Assembly: GCA_007116765.1 (NCBI GenBank)
Contig: SKHV01000402.1
Coordinates: forward strand, 1-9,862
Origin: Prolixibacteraceae bacterium
Lineage (GTDB): Bacteria; Bacteroidota; Bacteroidia; Bacteroidales; Prolixibacteraceae
DNA length: 9,862 nt
Direction of reading: 5' to 3'
In this document: positions 1 through 6,813 of the stretch, piece after piece
How positions within the stretch are numbered: the stretch's first letter is position 1
Layout of the letters: every line of letters starts with the position of its first letter
Translations under genes and position numbers: made by a program
Notes under the pieces: model-generated
Told to the model about the DNA's origin: nothing
Seen by the model: only the letters and a program-made list of their open reading frames with translations
Database searches by the model: none

Positions 1-2
1 CT

Positions 3-353
3 TCAGAAGTGATGAGCTCACCATCCGATATTTATACCTCACTACGATGGACTGCCATTGTAAGTGGAATATTGCCTAAGATTGAAATTGCAACATCAAC
101 CGGAGTACACGATGGGGCTGGTGTAGTGAAACAATTGCTGGCCGGAGCTCAGGCGGTTCAGATATGTTCTACTTTGTATGTCAATAAATTTGATGTGGTA
201 AAAGAAATGATTGATTTTCTTTGCGATTTCATGAGCGAATGGCGCTTTGAATCAATTGACGAATTTCGCGGCCGCATGAACTATAAAAACGTAAAGTCGC
301 CCGCAATGTACGAGCGCACACAGTTTTTGAAATATTATTCGAGCCGCAAGTAA
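3..353 (+). CDS. Dihydroorotate-dehydrogenase-like flavoprotein, C-terminal part (5' end cut by window edge)
   Basis: Only the last 116 codons are present. The frame is open to the left edge (first full codon at 3), so the GTG at 9 is an internal Val and not a start. The visible part is the end of an FMN-binding beta/alpha barrel: an ATSTGVHDGAGVV segment followed by KQLLAGAQAVQICS. This is the family's phosphate-binding Gly loop and the AGAxxVQ helix/strand. A tail then follows with the SIDEFRGRMN motif, typical of the dihydroorotate-dehydrogenase-like branch common in Bacteroidota. Members of this branch often coexist with a genuine PyrD, so a role in pyrimidine synthesis is uncertain. The FMN-dependent oxidoreductase class is secure and the substrate is not. 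The next gene starts 15 bp downstream, suggesting co-transcription. Confidence 0.85.
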   Translation, partial: SEVMSSPSDIYTSLRWTAIVSGILPKIEIATSTGVHDGAGVVKQLLAGAQAVQICSTLYVNKFDVVKEMIDFLCDFMSEWRFESIDEFRGRMNYKNVKSPAMYERTQFLKYYSSRK

Positions 354-368
354 TTTAAAATTAGGTAT

Positions 369-1373
369 ATGAAAGTTTTATTTATTGGTGGAAGCGGAAT
401 AATAAGTTCTGCTTGTACAAATTTAGCAGTTGAGCAAGGGCTTGAGCTTTACCATTTAAATCGAGGTAATTCATCGCAAATAAGACCGGTACCTGAAGGA
501 GTGATTCAACTTACTGCCGATGTTCGAAATGCAAAACAAGCTTCCGACGCAGTAGCCGATTTACATTTTGATGCAGTTGTCGACTGGATTTCGTTTGTGC
601 CCGAACATATTGAAAACAACCTGAAGTTTTTACAAAATAGAGCTGATCAGTATGTGTTTATTAGTTCAGCTTCTGCCTATCAAACTCCTCCGGCTAATTT
701 GCCCGTTTGCGAAGATACACCGCTTAATAATCCATACTGGCAATACTCCAGAGATAAAATCGATTGCGAGAATTTTTTGAAACTGAATGCAGGCGATTAT
801 GGTTTGAAATACACCGTGGTGAGGCCATCGCATACCTACGATAAAACCTTGCTTCCGTTCGACGAAGGCTATACTGTGGTGCACCGCATGCTAAAGGGTG
901 AACCTGTTGTAGTGACTGGCGATGGCACTTCAATATGGACTTTAACAAATCATCGCGATTTTGCAGTGGGCTTAAACGGTTTGCTGGGTAATGAAAAAGC
1001 TTTCAACGATACTTTTCATATTACCTCGGACGAGTGGCTCACCTGGAATCAAATATATACAATGGTTGGTAATGCTTTTGGTGTTGAGCCTAAATTGGTG
1101 CACGTACCTGCCGATGTAATTGCACGCTTTTTCCCTGAATTTGGTGCCGGACTACTTGGCGACAAAATCCACAGTATGATTTTCGATAACTCAAAAATTA
1201 AAGAGGTTGTTCCGGCTTTTAATTGTAGAATACCATTTTGCGAGGGAGTTAAAGAAATTGCACAGTGGTATAAAAGCAGCAAGGCAAATACCTCGGTGGA
1301 CGTTGAAATGGATGAAGGGTTTGACCAAATTATTGAACTAATTGAAAGAATGAAACCTGATATTGAGGTTTAA
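369..1373 (+). CDS. NAD-dependent epimerase/dehydratase family protein (extended/atypical SDR)
   Basis: 334 residues, starting at ATG in KVLFIGGSGIISSA. The Rossmann glycine motif is GGSGIIS at about residues 7-13. The acidic/polar segment ADVRN follows at 50-54, a strand ending in SSASAY at 99-104, and the catalytic YxxxK as YSRDK at 126-130. VVRPSHTYD at 151-159 is the usual strand after the active site. HLNRG at 29-33 puts an Arg at the end of beta-2, which would suit NADP(H), though this is inference. The length fits extended SDRs acting on nucleotide sugars or related substrates. The non-canonical glycine motif (Ser where the third Gly is usual) resembles the atypical branch that includes CSP41-like proteins. 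The substrate cannot be read from the sequence. It lies 15 bp after the flavoprotein gene and 9 bp before the lipoprotein gene. Confidence 0.85.
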   Translation: MKVLFIGGSGIISSACTNLAVEQGLELYHLNRGNSSQIRPVPEGVIQLTADVRNAKQASDAVADLHFDAVVDWISFVPEHIENNLKFLQNRADQYVFISSASAYQTPPANLPVCEDTPLNNPYWQYSRDKIDCENFLKLNAGDYGLKYTVVRPSHTYDKTLLPFDEGYTVVHRMLKGEPVVVTGDGTSIWTLTNHRDFAVGLNGLLGNEKAFNDTFHITSDEWLTWNQIYTMVGNAFGVEPKLVHVPADVIARFFPEFGAGLLGDKIHSMIFDNSKIKEVVPAFNCRIPFCEGVKEIAQWYKSSKANTSVDVEMDEGFDQIIELIERMKPDIEV

Positions 1374-1382
1374 AAAATAAAT

Positions 1383-1772
1383 ATGAAGAACAATATTTTT
1401 AAAATATCTGCGATAATTGTTGCCGCGCTAATGTATTCGTGCAGCGAGTCAAGCACTTCATTTTATACATTCAGGGTAGACGACTTTAATCGACCTGGAA
1501 ACGACTCTATAATGGCTTTAGTTGAAACAAGCGGTTCGCCTATTCACTTAAAAGGAGAAGTTGAATTGGAAGAAGGATTGTGCCATGTTGTGCTAATCAA
1601 TTCAAATTCCGATACCGTTTACAACAGAGTGTTTAATACCGTTGGACGCGTAAAGGTGAACGAAGAATTTGACAGGTTAATAGGCTATTGGAAGTTTTAT
1701 TACTGGCTTGAAAGTTTCGAAGGTTCTTCGCCTGCTGGAAGTATTGATTTAACTTTGTCGTACACCGACTAA
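1383..1772 (+). CDS. Small lipoprotein of unknown function
   Basis: 129 residues. The N-terminus has KNNIFK followed by a hydrophobic stretch (about residues 8-18) and ends in LMYSC, with Cys20 as the likely lipidated residue. This is a signal-peptidase II signal with the SC junction common in Bacteroidota. The mature part is mostly alternating hydrophobic/polar residues that suggest a small beta-sheet domain rich in aromatic residues (FYTF, WKFYYWLE). I recognise no family and see no catalytic motif. It probably sits in the periplasmic face of a membrane. It begins 9 bp after the SDR gene and ends 28 bp before the YkgJ-type gene, so it looks like an operon member, although its three neighbours have no obvious export signal. 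Confidence 0.75.
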   Translation: MKNNIFKISAIIVAALMYSCSESSTSFYTFRVDDFNRPGNDSIMALVETSGSPIHLKGEVELEEGLCHVVLINSNSDTVYNRVFNTVGRVKVNEEFDRLIGYWKFYYWLESFEGSSPAGSIDLTLSYTD

Positions 1773-1800
1773 TTCATTTTTTGTAGAAAACAATTAATTA

Positions 1801-2520
1801 ATGAATCAAAACACCGATTATTGGGATAAATTCGATGAATTGCTTTTTAACGACGGTTTTAAAATTGCCGATACTTTTTTGTGTGCAGGGTTTACTGTTG
1901 AAAATATATTCGCAGCTCAAAAAGTGCTTTACAGTAGTATCGACAAATTGATTGAAAGTTTTTTGACTCGTACCGAAACCGAAGGACAGCCTTCGGAATG
2001 CAAAAAAGGGTGTGCATATTGTTGTCATCAAACGGTCCTGGCTGCACCTTACGAGTTACTTTATATGGCGTCATTTTTAAAACGAAAATACAATGAAAAT
2101 GCACTCGAATCAGTCAGAAAAAAACTTCATGAAAAAAGTGTGCTAAGCTCGGGGCTTAAACTCGATAAGTTACTAAAGTATAAAAAACCTTGTCCGCTTT
2201 TACATTCCACCTATAACTTTTGTACTGCTTATCAGGCTCGCCCAATGGCATGCCGTATTTACCTATCGGCAAGTGTCGAAAGTTGCAAAAATGATTTAAA
2301 AACACCAGCCGACGATAAGGTTTTCCCCCAACTATTTGACATGCCTCTGCGTGCCGGAAGAATGATGAACGAGGGATTTCAGTCAAGAATTAGAAAAGGG
2401 CGAATCAGCAATTTGCAAGTTTTCGAAAATACGATTGAAACCGGCTTATTGGCTGCATTAGATAACAGTGCACCCGACAAATGGTTAAAAGGTGGTGCTG
2501 TTTTTAGAAAAATTGCTTAA
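1801..2520 (+). CDS. YkgJ-type cysteine-cluster (CxxxCxxCC) protein
   Basis: 239 residues. The family signature is clear: Cys67, Cys71, Cys74 and Cys75 as CKKGCAYCC, then Cys131 in CPLL, Cys141 in FCTAYQARPMACR, Cys151 in the same block and Cys162. This is the YkgJ/UPF0153 pattern, in which the cysteines are thought to bind an Fe-S cluster or zinc. No biochemical function is firmly known for most members. The first 60 residues, before the cluster, are helical and poorly conserved. The last 70 or so have no recognisable motif. No signal peptide or membrane segment is present, so it should be cytoplasmic. It is the last gene of the left + strand group. No convincing terminator follows, only a 169-bp spacer with short repeats. 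Confidence 0.85.
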   Translation: MNQNTDYWDKFDELLFNDGFKIADTFLCAGFTVENIFAAQKVLYSSIDKLIESFLTRTETEGQPSECKKGCAYCCHQTVLAAPYELLYMASFLKRKYNENALESVRKKLHEKSVLSSGLKLDKLLKYKKPCPLLHSTYNFCTAYQARPMACRIYLSASVESCKNDLKTPADDKVFPQLFDMPLRAGRMMNEGFQSRIRKGRISNLQVFENTIETGLLAALDNSAPDKWLKGGAVFRKIA

Positions 2521-2546
2521 CTTTTACGTATTATTAAAGAACCCCG

Positions 2547-2563
2547 GTTAAAACTGTTAAAAC
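2547..2563 (+). repeat. Tandem 8-bp direct repeat GTTAAAAC x2 with 9-bp period
   Basis: GTTAAAAC occurs at 2547-2554 and again at 2556-2563, separated by one T. It lies in the spacer between the YkgJ-type gene and the M16 pair, about 127 bp upstream of the first M16 start. A period near one helical turn is what a protein-binding direct repeat can look like, but a chance origin in AT-rich DNA is quite possible. Confidence 0.35.
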
Positions 2564-2632
2564 ACAAAATTAGCCCAGCACCGGACACAAATTACATGAA
2601 TCACTATTGTATAGTTGCTGTGCAATTGTCAA

Positions 2633-2651
2633 TATTTCCGATAGGGAAATA
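2633..2651. other. Short inverted repeat in the leader of the M16 pair
   Basis: TATTTCC (2633-2639) pairs perfectly with GGAAATA (2645-2651) over a 5-nt loop. A second, weaker pair, TTTTCA (2655-2660) and TGAAAA (2671-2676), follows at once with a 10-nt loop. The first stem has only two G-C pairs and no clean T-run behind it, so it is a poor terminator. It could be a leader hairpin 38 bp before the M16 start codon. The call is low-confidence structure only. Confidence 0.25.
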
Positions 2652-2689
2652 CAATTTTCACTTGTAGTTATGAAAAGCATATTCTTAAG

Positions 2690-3931
2690 ATGATAAAATT
2701 CGAAAAATATACATTGGCTAATGGACTTCGGGTAATTGCACACGTGGATAGAACTACTCCCATGGCAGCAATTAATGTTGCCTACGATGTGGGTGCACGC
2801 GACGAAGATCCACAAAAAACCGGCTTTGCACACTTGTTTGAACACTTAATGTTTGGAGGCTCAATAAACATTCCCGATTACGACACCCCCTTGCAAAAAG
2901 CCGGAGGCGACAACAATGCTTTTACCACAAACGATCTTACAAATTATTACATTACTATTCCGGCTCAAAACATCGAAACTGCATATTGGCTCGAATCCGA
3001 CCGAATGCTCGAACTCGCCTTTAGCGAACGTAGCCTCGAAGTGCAAAGGAATGTAGTAATTGAAGAGTTTAAACAACGTTACCTCAACCAGCCTTACGGC
3101 GATGTTTACCCTCTTGTGAAAGAACTTGCATACAAAGTACATCCTTACTGCTGGCCTACCATTGGGCGCGATATTTCACACATTGAACAAGCCACACTGT
3201 CCGATGTGAAAGACTTTTTTTATAAGCACTATGCACCAAACAATGCCGTGCTAACTGTGTGTGGAAATATTGATATTGAAAAAGTATTTAAGCTGGCTGA
3301 AAAATGGTTTGGCGAAATACCAAAACGTGATGTGCCTGTTCGAAATATTCCCGCAGAACCTAGGCAGAATACCTTTCGCCAAAAAAGTGTTCTGCGCGAT
3401 GTGCCTTTCGACGGGATTTATTTCTCGTTTCATATGGCTCACAAATTGAGCCCCGATTATTACGCAGCCGATTTGATCTCCGACATACTATCGAACGGAC
3501 AATCGTCGCGCATGTACCGTGAACTTGTAATTGACAAAGGCATGTTTGGTGAGCTCGATGCATATATTTCAGGAGATGTAGATCCCGGTTTGTTCTCAGT
3601 TTCTGGAAAGCTCATTGATTCAACTTCTATTGATACAGCCGAAAAATTGATTTGGGATGAATTGCAAAAAATGGTTGAAAGCAAAATTGAAAATAGTGAG
3701 TTGCAAAAAGTTATCAATAAAGTAGAAGCAAACTTGGTTTTTTCTGAAATAAACTACTTAAACAAGGCTATGGCACTTGCCTCATTCGAATTGCTTGGTG
3801 ATGCATCACTAATAAATAGACAAAAAGAATTCTACCGCCAGATAAGTGCTTCTAATTTAAAAAATGTAGCTGAAGATTTATTCAGGAAAGAAAATTGTTC
3901 AATTTTATATTACCACAAAAAGAAGGCATGA
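2690..3931 (+). CDS. M16 family zinc metallopeptidase, catalytic (zinc-binding) subunit
   Basis: 413 residues. Domain 1 carries the inverted zinc motif HLFEH: His48 and His52 bind zinc and Glu51 is the catalytic base. The third ligand is probably Glu126 in NVVIEEFKQR, at the normal distance. NAFTTNDLTNYY at 76-87 is also typical of M16. The second domain (roughly 200-413) ends the usual half-length M16B/M16C-type subunit. In it the segment SSRMYRELVIDKG (272-284) lines up with the Arg/Tyr substrate-binding segment of the partner gene, but Val280 and Gly287 replace the Arg and Tyr. The active site therefore seems to need a partner. No signal peptide is present, so a cytoplasmic role in degrading peptides or processing proteins is likely. 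The gene overlaps the next one by ATGA, which implies translational coupling. Confidence 0.92.
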   Translation: MIKFEKYTLANGLRVIAHVDRTTPMAAINVAYDVGARDEDPQKTGFAHLFEHLMFGGSINIPDYDTPLQKAGGDNNAFTTNDLTNYYITIPAQNIETAYWLESDRMLELAFSERSLEVQRNVVIEEFKQRYLNQPYGDVYPLVKELAYKVHPYCWPTIGRDISHIEQATLSDVKDFFYKHYAPNNAVLTVCGNIDIEKVFKLAEKWFGEIPKRDVPVRNIPAEPRQNTFRQKSVLRDVPFDGIYFSFHMAHKLSPDYYAADLISDILSNGQSSRMYRELVIDKGMFGELDAYISGDVDPGLFSVSGKLIDSTSIDTAEKLIWDELQKMVESKIENSELQKVINKVEANLVFSEINYLNKAMALASFELLGDASLINRQKEFYRQISASNLKNVAEDLFRKENCSILYYHKKKA

Positions 3932-5214
3932 TAGATAGGAAAAAAATACCGTCTCACACATCAATATCGAACATAAGCTACATTTTACCCGAAAAGTGGA
4001 AGCTTTCAAACGGATTAAAAGTTTGGGGGCTGAACGCCGGAAGTCAGGAACTTGTTAAAATTGAATTTGTTTTTAATGCCGGTACATGGTATCAGCCTAC
4101 AAATTTAATTGCCGGTTTCAGTAATTTATTCATGAATCAGGGCACAAAAAAATATACTGCGCAGCAAATTGCTCAGGTTTTCGACTTTTGCGGGGCATAT
4201 CTTCAGCTTTCGGCCGACCAGCAATTTGGTACAGTTACTATTCTCACGCTAAACAAGTACTTAGAAACCATACTCGAAGTTACTGCCGATGTAATTAAAA
4301 ACCCTGTTTTTCCCGAAAAGGAAATAAAAACACAAATAGCCAAAAAGAAGCAGCAGTTTATTATCGAAAATAAAAAGCCAAAAACTCTTGCCCAAAAAAG
4401 GTTTTCTCAAGTGTTGTTTGGCGATAAGCATCCTTATGCTAATACAAATAACCTAAGCGACTATGAGTTGCTGACCAGAGAGCAATTTGTCGATTTTCAT
4501 AAAATGCATTACAACCCAAAGAATTGCTTTGTAATTATATCGGGTTTATATAACGGGCAATTAAAGGAATTGATGGAAAAGCATTTCGGACAAGGGTTTA
4601 ATCCTCCTGTGAATAAATTGATAAATAGAACACATGTGATAGAAAGTGAAGTTGAAAAACAACATTTTATCGAGAAGAGCGATTCCATGCAGTCGTCAAT
4701 CAGGCTAGGACGTTTGTTCCCTAATCGCAATCATGCCGACTTTTTTGGCTTGAATGTGTTGAGTACTATACTGGGTGGGTATTTTGGCTCACGCTTAATG
4801 GCCAATATTCGAGAGGATAAAGGTTATACTTACGGCATTGGTGCCGGGGTGTTTGCGATGCTCAATAGTACTTACTTTTTAATTATGACAGATGTGGGAA
4901 CCAAGGTTTGTGATAATGCAGTTGAGCAAATTTTCTTCGAAATTGAGCGCTTACAAAAGGAGCTGGTAACTGAAGATGAATTGAGCATAGTAAGAAGTTA
5001 TTTGCTTGGAGAAACTTTACGTAGTTTCGATGGTATATTTGCCATGTCGAATAGTTTAAGGACATTGGTAGAGTGGGGGCTCGACTACGACCATTACGAT
5101 GAGTTTGTAAACACTATTCGATCAATTTCACCCGAAGAAATTCAAGAGTTGGCTCAAAAGTATCTCAATGCATCAGACCTGTATCAGATCATTGCAGGCT
5201 CAAAAAACAGCTAG
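3928..5214 (+). CDS. M16 family protein, non-catalytic partner subunit
   Basis: 428 residues from the ATG at 3928, which overlaps the upstream stop as ATGA and has AGAAGG just before it. The frame stays open to a TTG at 3895, which I do not favour. The fold region matches M16, but the zinc motif is gone: where the partner has HLFEH this protein has NLFMN (residues 66-70), and no acidic third ligand is apparent. By contrast GSRLMANIREDKGYTY (287-302) is a full Arg/Tyr substrate-binding segment, with Arg295 and Tyr302. This is the known pattern of heterodimeric M16 proteases, such as mitochondrial processing peptidase and some bacterial two-gene pairs, where one chain supplies zinc and the other the Arg/Tyr pair. 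No signal peptide is seen. The stop codon overlaps the convergent histidine-kinase gene in a CTAG palindrome. Confidence 0.9.
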   Translation: MIDRKKIPSHTSISNISYILPEKWKLSNGLKVWGLNAGSQELVKIEFVFNAGTWYQPTNLIAGFSNLFMNQGTKKYTAQQIAQVFDFCGAYLQLSADQQFGTVTILTLNKYLETILEVTADVIKNPVFPEKEIKTQIAKKKQQFIIENKKPKTLAQKRFSQVLFGDKHPYANTNNLSDYELLTREQFVDFHKMHYNPKNCFVIISGLYNGQLKELMEKHFGQGFNPPVNKLINRTHVIESEVEKQHFIEKSDSMQSSIRLGRLFPNRNHADFFGLNVLSTILGGYFGSRLMANIREDKGYTYGIGAGVFAMLNSTYFLIMTDVGTKVCDNAVEQIFFEIERLQKELVTEDELSIVRSYLLGETLRSFDGIFAMSNSLRTLVEWGLDYDHYDEFVNTIRSISPEEIQELAQKYLNASDLYQIIAGSKNS

Positions 5215-6332
5215 TCTGAATTCAATAAAGGTAAATAGAATGTGAATGAAGAGCCTTTGCCAAGCTTGCTTTTCACTTCAATTTTACCTTTGTGCAGATC
5301 AATTACTTTTTTCACAATTGCTAAGCCCAAACCGGTGCTTTTTTCACCGCTGGTCGATTTTGTTGACGTTGTACTAAATTCCTTGAATAAGTTTTGTAAT
5401 TCGTTTTCAGCAATACCTTGTCCCTTATCTTTTACATCGGTTTTTAGGTATTTCCCTTTTTTGCTGACTGAAACAATTATTTCTGAATTCCTATCTGAAA
5501 ATTTTATTGCATTGCTGAGTAAATTGTTTAATACCTGATTAATTCTTACCGAATCAATTAAAATGCTGCAATTCTTCTCTTCAGAATAATAATTGATGTT
5601 GATGTTTTTGTTTCTGGCAAATATCATGTTGCTTTCAATAGTTGAATGAATCAGTTTACAGTAATTTTGAGGCTGCATTTTCAATTCAATTTTCCCTGAT
5701 TTTATGGCCGATATATCCAATAGGCTGTTTAATAATTCTATGGAGTAGTTGGTGCTGTCTTTTATTATTTTTATATAATCAATTATTTCGTCTTTAGTAT
5801 AGTTCTTACTATTTTCGAAAATCAATTCAGCAAACGAAAATGCAGTACCAATAGGGTTTCTTAAGTCGTGTGCCGCAGTTCCTAAAAGAATATTCTGGTT
5901 GTTGTTGAGCTCGTGAAGTTTTTTATTAGTGATTTCGAGCATCTTTTTTTCTTTAATCAATTGCCGCTGTAAATTACTGTTCTCGCTTATAAGTTTCGAA
6001 AGGAAAATGTTTTGTTTCGATATTGCAAAAGCATCTATTTCTCCACTTATCAGAATTTCTCCTTCTTTTTGGTAAACTCTTGCATTAATTGATGTATTTA
6101 TGCCTGAATAACTGCCAATTGTTATAATTCCGTTATATGTTTCATCTTTTGACAAAGTAAAAAGCTTATCGATTGCCGGATTTAGAATGCTTTCAGACGG
6201 AATGCCCTGTAGTAATGTTTTAATGCCATTATTGGCAAATACCAATTCATGGTTTTTATTGAATATGGCTATGCATAGTACTTTGCTGTTTATTGCATTT
6301 TCCTGTAATTCTTCTTCCCACTTTTTAAACAT
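5211..6332 (-). CDS. Soluble sensor histidine kinase with PAS-like N-terminus
   Basis: 373 residues, with no membrane segment or signal peptide, so it is cytoplasmic. Residues about 15-105 look like a PAS-type sensor domain (IAIFNKNHELVFAN opening and a final strand ILISGEI). About 108-150 is a polar, heptad-like coiled-coil linker. The HisKA H-box is AAHDLRNP with phospho-acceptor His155. The ATPase domain shows the N-box LNNLLSNAIKFS (Asn274), the G1 box DKGQGI (302-307), an F-box LFKEFS (315-320) and the G2 box GLGLAI (334-339). All key residues are present, so it should be an active kinase. It is the third gene after the cobalamin-binding protein and the helical protein (6-bp gap), and no response regulator is adjacent, so it is partly an orphan. 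Its input may come from the upstream proteins, from a PAS ligand, or both. Confidence 0.93.
   Translation of the reverse strand: MFKKWEEELQENAINSKVLCIAIFNKNHELVFANNGIKTLLQGIPSESILNPAIDKLFTLSKDETYNGIITIGSYSGINTSINARVYQKEGEILISGEIDAFAISKQNIFLSKLISENSNLQRQLIKEKKMLEITNKKLHELNNNQNILLGTAAHDLRNPIGTAFSFAELIFENSKNYTKDEIIDYIKIIKDSTNYSIELLNSLLDISAIKSGKIELKMQPQNYCKLIHSTIESNMIFARNKNININYYSEEKNCSILIDSVRINQVLNNLLSNAIKFSDRNSEIIVSVSKKGKYLKTDVKDKGQGIAENELQNLFKEFSTTSTKSTSGEKSTGLGLAIVKKVIDLHKGKIEVKSKLGKGSSFTFYLPLLNSD
5227..5291. repeat. Separated 9-bp inverted repeat inside the 3' end of the kinase gene
   Basis: AAAGGTAAA (5227-5235) is perfectly complementary to TTTACCTTT (5283-5291). Inside it GTGAA (5242-5246) can pair with TTCAC (5271-5275). 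It lies just beyond the convergent stop codons. It might end transcription or stabilise 3' ends from either side, since no ordinary hairpin-plus-T terminator separates the two genes. It also encodes KGKI and FYLP of the kinase, so coincidence is a real alternative. Confidence 0.25.
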
Positions 6333-6338
6333 GTAAGC

Positions 6339-6809
6339 CTAATTTGATAAATGTTTTGAATCGGATTCCGATAATTTTTCATCCGATAAGCTTGTAAAGG
6401 TAGGAATATTCAATTGCATCCAGTTATAGAGCGGCATAATTTGATTTGCCGATTCATCCGAAAGGTGTTTGCTTATTATTTCGCGCCAGGTATTGAGTTG
6501 AGCTGCCCAATAACTGCTGTGGAATTTACGGCTGCGGTAAGCCCTAAAAACCCATAGGATAGTTTCACACAATACTTCAGGATTGAAATTCTTCAATATT
6601 GAAGCTATAAAGTAAGCATGGTTGTTATGGTTGTCCTTCATCATTTCAATGTTGTTTTGCCCAACCATTTCCATGATGTCGGCACGTTGAAGCATAGTTT
6701 CATTTATATTGGTAACCATTACTGCAATTTTGCTCTCATATTCTTGAGCTGTTTTTGAAGATACTTTCGGAATAATTGATGCCGAATCAACTAATTGTTT
6801 ATAATCCAT
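6339..6809 (-). CDS. Helical protein of unknown function, probable partner of the cobalamin-binding protein
   Basis: 156 residues, predicted almost wholly helical, with no signal peptide or membrane segment. The most distinctive stretch is KDNHNNHAYFIASIL (58-72), with His61 and His64 one turn apart. It is followed by ETILWVFRAYRSRKF (82-96), an amphipathic, aromatic-rich helix, and WAAQLNTWREII. From memory, and not verified here, this matches a globin-like or helical-bundle domain (histidine motif, FLA, YVxWxxxxLxxRG, then LxxLxxxL) that in many proteobacterial and actinobacterial proteins is fused in front of a B12-binding module. Here it would be a separate chain, encoded 4 bp after the B12 gene and 6 bp before the kinase gene. 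Such fusion elsewhere suggests that the two proteins bind each other. The last 20 residues are polar and probably disordered. Its chemical role is unknown. Confidence 0.7.
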   Translation of the reverse strand: MDYKQLVDSASIIPKVSSKTAQEYESKIAVMVTNINETMLQRADIMEMVGQNNIEMMKDNHNNHAYFIASILKNFNPEVLCETILWVFRAYRSRKFHSSYWAAQLNTWREIISKHLSDESANQIMPLYNWMQLNIPTFTSLSDEKLSESDSKHLSN

Positions 6810-6813
6810 AACA

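Noticed and set aside
2595..2666. 23-codon open frame in the spacer before the M16 pair
   Set aside because: It is too short, has no ribosome-binding site or motif, and is consistent with chance.
3895..3927. Upstream TTG start that would lengthen the second M16 protein by 11 residues
   Set aside because: The ATG at 3928 gives the standard ATGA overlap with a purine-rich site before it. The extra residues lie inside the first gene and do not resemble M16 N-termini.
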